DNA from: Liolophura sinensis
Taxonomy: Eukaryota; Mollusca; Polyplacophora; Chitonida; Chitonidae
DNA length: 64,000 nt
Assembly (NCBI RefSeq): GCF_032854445.1
Contig: NC_088295.1
Location: forward strand, 68,913,058 to 68,977,057
Reading direction: 5' to 3'
The position numbers and the translations under genes are program-made. Under the pieces are notes generated by a model, which saw nothing but the letters and a program-made list of their open reading frames with translations, was not told the origin of the DNA and ran no database searches. This document shows positions 42,359 to 54,500 of the stretch, piece by piece (the first letter of the stretch is position 1; each line of letters begins with the position of its first letter).

Positions 42359-45300
42359 GTAAGTAAATCCTGTTTTGATATGATATTCTCTGTATTATAT
42401 TGCTGATTATTTGTTCTCAATACGTAAATAACTGCTGAACATATATTCTCACTGTTTAAGTTACTTCTCAACATTTATTTTCACCATTGAACTGACTACT
42501 CACTATTTAAATCACTAATCAGGTGGCTGGCATATAGCAGTGATACCTAATATGTAAACATCCCCGCACAAAATATGGTGTATATTTATTTAAATATAAA
42601 TATTGCAGAAGCTGTGATCTTTTTTCTAATATGTATTCTCCAGATTGTTATAATAAATATCCATGCGACCTCTGGGTCAGCCGTTAGTTGTAAGTGCCCT
42701 AAATTATCTATTAAAAGTGTTTTGACAAAATCGATATCACAAATAACTTACTAAACTAACCATCTCTTTTGACTAAAGTGTTGTCACCCTGACCAATGGG
42801 GTCGCGGTTCGAACCAGCTCTTGTGCATTGGGCTTCGGGTTGAAGCCAAGATGTTGGTGAGTCAGGTTGTACTCCGACGACCACTCCGGCTTCCTCCATT
42901 AATAAAACTGCCCGCCGTCGTGTAATGTGAAAATTCTTCCATACGGTACTGAACACCAATCAAATAAATCAATGAAGAGAAATTAAAAGAAACAGATAAA
43001 TAAGTGCTGTTATTCGTGTTTGATATCAACGGTTAGGACATAATAGCTACATAAAATATGAGAATATTAGATGTATTACATTAGTTAGAGGTCATCTGAA
43101 CTACGGAGCATTCAAATTAAATGAATAGAATACAAAGACAGAAAGGAAAATGAAACTACAGTTAGTGAAACAAAGAGCAAAGACAATACAACGGTTGCTA
43201 TGGTCATGAAAAGTAGATGAGAAATGTAACCACGTGGCCCGATTTCAGGAAATCGAAAGTTAAATTAATATATAGAAAAACTGGGAAGATATATTTGAAG
43301 AAATTGAGAAAACATATCTGTATATACATGTATGTCAGGAAGGCACTTCAGCTATGAGTGTTGACCTGAACAACCACAGGAGTCGAGAGAATGTAACAAA
43401 CAGTGCAAATTCACCATGAACGGCCTTAGTTATCCCTTCAGACTTCGAACCCTGTAGACATTGATCTTGTGCTGTCTCATCTGTTATCTTGATCGTAGCC
43501 GTTTAAACTTTTTTATTGTTTCACATTTTAGATTTAAACATTTCTCAAGAGATTCCGGTTTAATTTTCTTTTTATCTTCTTTCTTGGATGTATTGTGAAT
43601 ATAACTTTATTCTGTTTGCCAAGATTGGTATACACGTATTGTTAATTTACCAAAGACTCGCTATTAAAGGGTCTCTCGTAAAACGCAAGTATAAACTTAT
43701 CAACACCTTCCAAGTGTTAAAATAATATCTCTTATATCTGTGTTGTAAAATGTGATTGACAGTATCTTAAAATGTACGTCACGCGATGACTGTTTGCTAG
43801 TTTACAAGATTTTTAACATTTATAATGTCCGACACAACATATACAATTGTTCATCTGACATAAGATATAGTGTATTCATTTTCTCTTCTTGTTGTAAAGT
43901 ATTAAATTTTTAGCACATTACAAAGTGTTAACCAAACATTACAAAGCCATTTTCTCTTCCACTAATATCAGTGTTTATGATTTAACATTTTAAAAGTTAT
44001 ATATGTATATATAACATTTCAGTTTTATGAAAGTATGATATACCGCTATATATTGACTATTTATATATTTACTGTATAGTGTTTATGGTAAATTAGTATG
44101 AAGTTTAATTGTGCGGAACACTTTCCGTTATTTATATTTTTTGTGATGTCTACAATATAAACTTTACAATGTCAGTACAGAATATTATCAGCCGTACCCA
44201 AGTTGCCAGTAACGTTTGCAAAATTGCAAAGTTCCTTTGTAGTACCTAACCTGTTGTCGATCATAACTTTTATTTCCAAGATAGCAATGGCTGTACTGAC
44301 TTGCTTTTTGCACCAGGCACTGTTTTCACACCATATGCATGTCTTTTTACCTCTTTATAATTTGCCGATCTAAACTGGTTTATCATTTTAATAGTTTATA
44401 TGTTATGGATTTGAGAGTTGGATTCTATGTCGTTGTTCTCTGCCGGTTTTGTCGCTTCTGGGCACGTTTTCTATACTCCGTGCGTTAATTATAAAAGTAA
44501 AGCAAGTGAAATATCTGATTTTCTTCTGGCTGGCTCGCTGTTGTTATGCTACTGATTGCTTTAGGTGGTGATAATCACTAGAGAGCTTGCACAAACAATG
44601 AAAAATTCATAAGAGAGAGCTGTAAAAATAGCTGAATGGTTTTGAATATTTTGTAACTACTTTCGAGATAATACCCACAAGAGTGCAACGCGTCTCTTTT
44701 CAAAGAGTATACCTGTCTGGCTAAAATAAAATACGGGCTTCACCTCTTTGTCAAGGTTAGGCTACATGCCGGGTGTTATCGCCTCAATCAGGACAGAGGT
44801 TACATGTCTCACCCGTGTGACGTCATAACCTGACCACACGGTTAAGACGCCGGCATTGTCGTAGGGATGGATATGTGTGGACACTTTTAACATCGCCTGG
44901 GAAGTTTAGCCATAAATCCCGTTCATAGATTTTGTCCTGTATACGGATCACTCAAAGCTTAATCGTTAAAGTAGATAGGATCAGCGACTGCTATATTAAT
45001 ACACGTATTAAAAACATACTCAAAGCATACAGAAGCACAACACTTGAACTTTTAAATGCAGTGAAACTTTTTATCTTGGGCTGTTTGAAGCCTATGCTTA
45101 CAAACAAAGCAGCCACGGCTTAAACCACCTTATCTGCAAAATGGCAATATTCAGCGGTTGGAATAAGTTAATTTTCTCTCTTTTCACACGTTTTCTTAAC
45201 CTCTTAGTTGTTGAAAGATATAAATCTGTAAAATGTCAATGGCAGTGTCAAATTTCGGACCGTTTTGTGCCGCGTTTCCTCTCTAGTGTTAAAAAAATGT

Positions 45301-48300
45301 TTTGTTGGTTGTAACTTATTTGTTTTGTCTTTTAGAATCCGCGTTTATTATTTACATGCTTGACTGCGTATCTAGGAGAGAGCGGTGACGTGAACAGACT
45401 GAATAGAGAAAGTTCAGCTTTACTTACAGTTTCCATGCATTGCCCCAATGTGAATTTTTGATCTATTTGTTTGTATCCGGTGTCCTGGTCCCATCATCGC
45501 TGCAGGAGACTGGGTGACTCCCAGCTAGCTTGGATAGGCCACAGTCTCCCACAATCGTCTTTCATTTCATGGGTCTCGTAAAGTATCTCCTCCTGAAAAG
45601 CTACCCAGCGGCTTTTCCATCCGAAAAACAAGCCCGTGTTTTGACCCTCTGAAAACGATCCGAAAGGCGTCAGAAACCCCATGAACGGTGTGAGAAATAG
45701 AGATGCATGCATGACGATCATTTCTTCACAATTTTTGTTAAGCACCTATGTTCTGGTACTTCTTCACTGGTTAGGCCTCTTCTATAGTCCACCATGCAAA
45801 TACGAGTGTCGCTTACGTAAGCATGTTTTACTGAAGAAAAACGAAGCCATGCACATTTTCTACGGTATCACCGAGTTGCGGACTTATACTGTTACAGTTT
45901 GGCCCAGAATATGATTAAATGAAAGTATTTAAAACTACAGGTAGATCGTAGAATTACCGATAGTGGTTTTCTTAAATTAGACTATATTCGATGTATTTAA
46001 CTCATTGTCATTCCGTTTTTTCATCAGCAAGTTTTGCTAAGTACTCTATCTACACAAAACTGCGCTATTTTGAGTCTGTCTGTCCGGTACCTTATTTACA
46101 ATAAGCTAGCGTTTCCATATGGAAGTACATATTATCCTGAAAGGAACATTTTGTTGTATGTAAAAATAAACTTTCTTTGTGATTGGTAAGGATTTAAACA
46201 TGAATAAAACTTCAATAGAGTTTTATTTGGAGCTGACATCTCCTGTAAGGGTCAAAAAAATTGTGTTGCACTTCAGTTTTCATAAATTGCGGAATTAATT
46301 CAGTTGACTGAATCACTTCAAAGACGTGAATAGAAAACCAGACATAGAGCTGTTGTGAATCCGCGGAAGCCAGTGACAAAGAAAAATTGTACATCCATCT
46401 GGTGTCTTGGTACTATGCAAAGCGAGCACTTTTCCACCTTGTGCCTCCTACTTGAGGAAGCACTCAGTTCTTTAACTATTAACTTTCCAATGGTAAACTG
46501 AACATACACGGTGACTTTATAATCATGTCATTATTTCCTTAATTGCTGCTTATGTATTCTTAAAATAAGCTGAAACTGCAAATAAAAACGTTTATGGGAA
46601 ATTATCATGGGTATATACATTTGTAAAATGTCTATCATCGCATGTCATACATAGATTTAGCAAAAGTACCACCATTTTCCAACGATTGGATTTGAGTTAT
46701 CTCGAATGGCGTCTTAAGGCTTGAACAGGGATGAGTCTCTTCTGCTCGGCGTTGGTTGCGCTTCCTGTAAGCATATAAATAAGTAACCCAGTGTCAAGTG
46801 TGTAGAGATGCCCTTATTTGGAGAATACGTGTGCTAGGCTGCGCTTGGCTGGTTGTATTATCTGAGACCTTCATATAAACCAAGATAGGACGAAACATCT
46901 TATAACGCCGGCATTGCGCTGCAGACGCCGTACACGTTTTATTTTATTTTTCCTTTGTTGACCACATACAATCAAGTCTTTAAGTTAAGTCCAAAATATA
47001 CCAATGTCTCGGTCTAAACAAAAACTATGTTCTCCTGCGAGATGTGTATTGTTTTCAACAGCCAGGAATTTCAATCCTTAGTATTTGACGTTAGAAAAGA
47101 ATATTTTTTCTTTATATATTCAAAAGTTCAAACATTTGAAGCCGTGTTTTTGTAGTAAAACCAACAAGACAGAGCGAGAACTGAGTACAACAGAAACAGG
47201 ATTAGACTCGTAGTGGAACGGGAAAGGTAGTGTTAGACGTTGAGCCGAGCTTTTGGCATCAACAATACACCTTCAAGATTAATTACTTTAGTACACAAAC
47301 GTTATACGATATGTTGTGAGCGCATATAATAAACGAACCCCTACCGCCTATTTTACTCAGCGTGTGGTACATACTATATGTGCATTACATCGAGCTCAGT
47401 ACATCAGCCTAGTCAAAGTGGTTACTGGATGTGTAAGAAATAGAGCTACCTGAAGCAATGTGTCTGTTTTATTTACACCTTACCATCTGTGACGGAGAAT
47501 TTAAAAAATGGTTGCAGGCCCGCAAACAAATCACACTTCCTTCAACAATCAGTCCCGTTTTCTTTAGACTTAAAGCTGCCAACTTTTGACAAAGGTGAAA
47601 GGAATTGTTTGTCGAGGGCAAATCGCTTGGTTTCAACTCTCCTATTTCTGTTGCTTTCATTGTACAAACCCACTGTCTACAAAATGAAGCCCATTCTGTC
47701 AGGCTTAACGTTAAATAAGGCCCTTCCCTCACGTTCCCAATATTTCACTCTGCTTGGTCGTAATTGATACATACTTGGATATGTTTGTCATGAATGAATA
47801 TCCCCATACTATTTTTCCTTTGTATAGTGTCTGAACACAGAAATATCTATGATGTTATGAAAGGCCATCACATCATATCTATTGTACTTTCCAAGATGAA
47901 AAATATAAAGGTTTGCGGTTTTTGATAAATCGACTTTGGACTCTATAACTGAGGTTACTCAACCGGAGTCCAGATTTCACCGGTTACATGTGGCCATTTG
48001 CCAGCAGTCATACTCTCTATCCTGTAGTCTCTTATATCACTCCATTTGTTGTAGGTTTTTACAATGTAAAACCTGCCAATGAAATCATTATTAAGTCTGT
48101 TCTGGAAAGGTAAAATGATTGGATCAAAACGATTTACAAGGCCTTACTTTGCTGGGTATGGGTAAGTTTTGGATTCATGGCAAACATATCCAAGGGCGTG
48201 TAAAAATGTGTATGGTATCTATTTTTGGGTTATCTCAATAAAAAGTCACACACTCAAAATACCCACGCTGATTCGACTGCGACATTTAATTTTTTCGTGC

Positions 48301-48422
48301 ATTGTCTGGTTACTTCCACCGACATGGCGTCGTCGTATAACGGTTATCGAGTGCTGTGTATAGAATCAGTCATTATGTGTATATATATATATATATATAT
48401 ATTATGTGTATATTATGTGCAT

Positions 48423-48507
<85 letters not shown>

Positions 48508-51500
48508 ACGGAATAGGTGTGAATCGAAGCATTTATATTATATTATTTTTACTTTTTATAGTTATGATCAGTTTGTTAATTTCCTTATTGACGAACGCGC
48601 AGGGCGTGATTCGCTGTAGAGATTCTGTCTACTTGTGTCACAGTTATTTAATGAGGCTTGGTTGTTCAACCAAGCCATGTTAAGGTCCATTTTATTTGCT
48701 TACATATACATATAGTACTGGTGATGGTATAACACGATCGCAGTATAGTATACGCCTTGTGTACGGTATCCGGAGTAACGTTTCTCTTACAATCTATGGT
48801 CCTTTGACGACCAGCACAACAATATGAACAAAACCATTTAAATCGCGATGCGTAAAAGCCAGCACGGTTCAGTTCATTACAATCACTTTTTTCATGCCTT
48901 CCTACTGATTAATTACAAGGTATACACATCACCTTTAGACCCTCAAATCGCGTCGCTTCGACAAGGCGCAAAAGTTTAAACCTGTTTTTCAAGGGGCGCA
49001 GAGCTAGGAGGATAGGCAAACCGTTACTGACACGTTTAATCATCTTTCCCAGCAGGATTGTGCCGTTATTCTCTTCTATTCAAGTCTAACGGAGTTTCTT
49101 TGGCCGTTCAAGCGAATATTTAAATGTCGCTATATTCATCATGCTAATATCAATCATACTATCATGCACAATGAGAACTTTACCTGTTCTTTGTCGGATA
49201 TCCCATAAGCGTATCTTCTCGCCCATATATGACCACTGATAAGAAGATTACTGTAACGGGTTCTCTAAAGTCTGAGAAGCGTGCTGATAACATTCATTAT
49301 GTTCAGGCGAGATTTCTACCCCCTTTATTCCTTTTTTCATATCCTTTGGCATGGTGGATATGTTAGGGGCGTGACAAGGCATCTGTAATGCAAAATTCCT
49401 TAGAAGTTACTCTTTTTTAAGTATCTGTTTTTTGATGAATCAGCAAAAATGTGTTTAATCGATTATGACCTCTTCGTCAATATCATTATTCTCACTGTTT
49501 TTTCCTCCTGAAAATGACTGAAATCACTGAATTCAATTACACTTTTCTTTGATTTGGTATTCTGGTTTGTATGTCCAAACAGATGGGTACGAAGCTTTCT
49601 TAAATTTGCTCCTTGAACACTGTTTTGAACATTTCATTGTCCAATGTTCTTCTTGTTCACACAAGAGTCATTGAGATTTGTTTGTGTATTTATTTGCTAC
49701 CGACTTATATCTTATCAAGGGAGAAACTTGGATGCCTTAGCCGTCCCAAATTCACCAGGACACAGTGTTTATTTAACGGGTCTGTATATGTGATAGAAAT
49801 CCTGCACAGGTGTGAAAAAGATTAACGATTGACAAGATATCTGTCAAACTTGTCCACTCTGTGCACCTGGTTTTCACTTGGAGATTTTTATGTCCGGCTA
49901 ATAGTGCAGCGCAGTCAATATACTAAACAATCTTCACTTACTTTTGTAACTCACTTTAACAATTCCTGATAGTAGTGGACTGTGAATAAGGAAGGAGGAA
50001 CCATGGTACGCTGAGATATGCACAAGCGCAAACAGACACTTTGTGAGGGATATATCGCAATGATCTTTACCTTTTAAAAAAGTATGCTAGAGTTAATTTA
50101 AAGTTGTGCTAGAAATTATGATATGCAAATATTTTCTGCATATTGTTTGAAACAAGCTTATTAAAAGCTCAGAAGTATAGTCTATCATCAATTGTCTTTA
50201 TGGTTATCTCTTGATGGCATAGACTTTGTATTGTCAACTCTTGCAATTTTGACAATGGTCTAATGATCGCTGACTGGAAACAGATACGGGAAATATTCTG
50301 GTGTCACTTAGCCTGACAAAACGAAACTACTCAGAAGTTAAACACTCTTGACCGGAAAGGTAACGAGTTGACCCTAGAACGGATCTTTATTGAGTAATAT
50401 GGATATTAGAAGCAACAACTGAAACGAGCTGAAAGATTCCTTGGTAGTTTAATGGGTGAATAAATAACACTTGGAGTTGAAAAGCAATTGCATGGGCGGA
50501 TAGATACTCTTGCCAGTGACGTGCTCTTATACAGCAGGTCCTCTAAGGTCAGGGATATTACTATACAAGACGACGATGAAAAAACCAATACACAATGGGG
50601 TACCTCACACACGATTCCTCATTATTGTCCTTGAGCGACCACGTCAAAATGTCGTTAACTAGGCAGTTTTATGTCCGCAGGATTTGTTCGGAAATCTATC
50701 TGCTCTCTTTAACTGTAATTATCTAGATATCTGTTTTCTAATGATCTGCCACCAACGAAACCTTTCCGAGAGGGTAATTTGTTCAGAGATGCCTTGTTAT
50801 TTTAACTATGTGGTATCTGCTCAAAACATGTTAAATTCATCAACAGAAAATGTGTGTTAATCCGCAATAGTATAACCCAAGGTCTTGTTATACATATATG
50901 TGGAGGCTTTCGTTTCTCAGAGAATGAGTAAAGGATCGTCAAATCTGTAACATGACAAACGACGGAGAGTCAATTTTATACTGTACCTGTGAAGCTATCG
51001 TCATAAATTGACCTGAATATCTTTTTTATTTTAGACCATGGGCGTGTGGAGTGTCGATCATATACCACGTGGTACACGATTCGGTCCTCTGATTGGAGAA
51101 ATCATTTCCAAAGACGACCAGCTCCCCCACTCACACAAACAGTATGTTTGGAAGGTAAGCGTAACCAATATCTCGCCTCTGAACTTCCTTGGCGTTATCT
51201 CAACGATACTCAATGACGATGATTTCCATGACATTCAAAATATCTTTGGGTCATGTTAATAAACTGATAATAACTTTCTGACAAGTTACAGGTATCCGCT
51301 TCTCTAGATCGAGTGTATTTTTGAAAACTGTCTCACCTTAATCCTTACTCTTGACTTACGCATTTGTACAGGAGTATTCTTGTCTTACGCACTGTTTGTA
51401 AGGAAAGTAACTTCAGAATGAAGCGAAGTGTCTATATGATTTACGGGCATTAAGCGTCTGACTGACACACTGTTGTGCAGACAGAAACGCTAGTTATCTG

Positions 51501-54500
51501 CTTATTAATGACACCATTGTGGTCTCGCAGAAAACATCTGTGCAACGCTGTCCACAAAAGAAAGGATTAAACCAACCATGATTAAACTTTTAAGTACGAT
51601 TTGTCTTTTTAAATGGGGAACGCAGTAACGAACGTGATGATTTGAACGGAACTCAAATCCACCAGGCACGTCCGGGAAGCGCTTCGTCCTGCAGGCTATT
51701 CAACCGGTTATCGCTGAATGCGCGCGTATAGGCCACATGACTACGAGAGTGCGGTTTTTGACATCTCCTATCTGAGTTTATGATTGATTTTAGTCAGAAG
51801 TAGCAGACAAGAGTCCTCTTTGTGAATGGAAAATGATAAATGAAACTTGTTATCAACATTACTCTTTCCTTTGGACATTTTTTAAATACTGGTATCTTGA
51901 ATTATTTGGCAAGAATCGAAACTTGATGTTGCTTGCACAGCATATGCTTATCTCACGACGTGTTGCTCCTTTGGTCCGTGAATCTGTGATGAAAAAGAGA
52001 GTCCGCTTAATATGCAAATACGACTCAGAGATTCACTATTTTCATAGTTTTACTTTTTGTAGGGGTTGTAAATATTTAACGTTACTGGCTGAGGGGATGC
52101 CAGTGAGTATAACATAATGGAACTACAACAGACAATCAAATGATTTTAGGCATATACTCAATTTTTTGCACTAAATCAACAATAAGTCATGAGTTGGAGT
52201 GGTTAGATTCGAAGTAATGGAGAGAAAGATTCATCGCATATTGCTTTTACTCATTTTCTAACCTGATTTAGTACTGATGCTAATTTGCGGACATTATGCA
52301 GAAGTTGTTTGTACATTGTGAATTTTGGAAGCTTCTACTCATGCACATTTTAACTCCTTTTTTGCTCGATGATGCATTTAAATGTCATATTTATGATTAG
52401 AAATGTGTAAAAGAATGTTCCTGAAGCTCCGCATGTACTTAATACTTTGACCAAAAATATTGTGATTATAAAACAGTACTACTAATAGTAATGTAACAAT
52501 GTTATTTCTGCTCTGTTTTAGGTCTTTAAGAACAACTGTCCATATCACTGTGTGGACGCCGCGGACGAGAGCAGAAGTAACTGGATGAGGTTTGTCACTC
52601 CTGCCACGTGCCCGAATGACCAGAATCTTGTGGCATGCCAGCTAGACCTCGACATTTACTTCTACACCACCAAATCCGTGCCCCCGAATACAGAGCTGGT
52701 GGTGGGTGCATGTCGAGAACTGGAGGACCGAAAACACCAAGTGAAGAAAGGCTTATTACAGAGGGACAGACCCAGTGAGTTTGATGACAGGGGTCTTGCT
52801 TAAGCCTTTAGCACCTATAATTTTGGCTTGTTTGCCGACTCTGACGCAAATGATAGTTTTAGAAATGTTCCTCTCTTAACATCATCCAAGCACTAGCTAG
52901 TGAGTAATTCATTGCTAGCACATTGGGTGTCAGTGGAAATTCTGGCAACTCTATTCAGTACGACTTTGTATGAAACTAAGCGTTGAGTCCGACATTCGTA
53001 TGCCACAGTCCAGATGTGACTTGTCGAAAAGGTGTTCTTCGTGACCCAGTAGCAGGCAATTGCATAATCTGAAAGTTAGCAAACGACACTCTGATCAGAT
53101 GTGGATCAAGGGATACACTGCCACGTTCCCACCAATTATGACCACGTGACTGCGTCAGATGTATTGTTAACATCCCAGTTCTAAACTTTCATTCTCGTGC
53201 GTCACCAGGGTGATCTGAAGTAAACCTATACCTTTACAATTGCGTGTAGACTGGCTTACTGATTTGAACAGCTCTCGCCGCGCACTGCTTTCAGTAAAAA
53301 CACTTTCAAAAGAATTTTATTGCTGTAACTTACCTGTTTTGTCCATGATACCACACTGCCAGCAGTTTATGCTTTCTGGTGCGAAAGTTGTTTTTGATTC
53401 GGCCTCGTTCAAATTCGTCTGTGCGTTTTCTGAAGATCATCTTCATAACACGAGAACACGCAACGTTAATCCACCGAGCCGTGGTGTCTCAGAGAAAACA
53501 ACAAATAATACTCAGAACAGGATGTGTCTTTCGTAAATTCTATACCCGCTAGTATTATATAGTCGAAAATAATCTCTCAACTTTCTACTACATTGTCAAT
53601 CGGTGATGCGAAAGGGTTTCAAATATCATGCCAGCATATCACGGTTCAGAATGTTTATGAAGGCCTGAATGTCTGGTTTACTAGTCATATATGTTGTGCT
53701 TACAGAGTGATATCTTAAAATGTCCACTGGTCTAGAACATGAGCCACTGAAAGTGTCGTTTGAAAAAGTGACATGAAAGTGGCTTTACAAAAGGGTGGTG
53801 TATCCTTGCGGTTGTTAAGACTGTCACGCCCTTCGTAGAGGCAAAACTGTAAGGCTTACAGGTAAACGTTAGGATGACTATTAAGTTTTTAAGCCAGTGT
53901 GTACTGTTGTAGTACTGTTGTAAGAAATTCGGGTAACACCTGAGGGATATTATATTGTAGCTGACAGCTGATGTCATAGTTATGTTAATGTTTGTGTCGT
54001 TACAGGGCTACATATATTCCCTCGGATCTCCTCAAGGTTTCAGCCACCACAATTACCAGGGATGTCGAGTCATGACTGCCACAGCCTTGCCCTTCAAGAC
54101 AGTGTGTTTAAAGAGGACAACAGTGATGGTAGTATAGACAGCGAGGGCAGTAGTAGTTACGTACTAGACTTCAGCACCAGGAAACGGGATGGCAGCATTG
54201 GCAGTGACACTGACATTTATAAAGGCTGCACAACAGACAATGTTAGTCCAAAGAAGGAGCAGTCACTACTGTCGTCCGTTCTTCTCCTCCCAAAATCGCG
54301 ACGCCAAGGTCAAACTTGGAACGGCAAGCCGAAAAGATGGACCAAACCATAAATGGCAAGCGTGGTCATTCAGCTTTCCTATCCTCGACACCAAAGTCTC
54401 ATTCTTCCGGAATCATTGAAAATCTGCTTCTGAAGAAAATGAAGGAAAATGGTGAGAACACTGAGCAGTTGACAAGGAAACCCAAGTTACCCAAAACTGA

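Larger units (their letters stand above)
42359..51034 (+). other. PRDM1 intron between recognised exons 1 and 2
   Basis: An 8.7-kb phase-0 intron from GTAAGT to ATTTTAG. It holds a SINE (42757-42976), long AT-rich stretches with small palindromes (for example GTTATATATGTATATATAAC near 43996) and a (TA)n tract (48377-48503). No exon of another gene was recognised on either strand. Confidence 0.8.

Noticed and set aside
48225..48683. 152-codon open frame rich in YIYIYI
   Set aside because: It is produced by the (TA)n microsatellite.
51833..52117. 94-codon frame in PRDM1 intron 2
   Set aside because: No family resemblance, and the flanking PRDM1 exons splice cleanly across it.
52775..52803. 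PRDM1 ending at the TAA at 52801-52803
   Set aside because: A strong GTGAGT donor precedes it, and the next exon continues in phase into the linker and zinc fingers typical of PRDM1. A short PR-only isoform by intron retention cannot be excluded.
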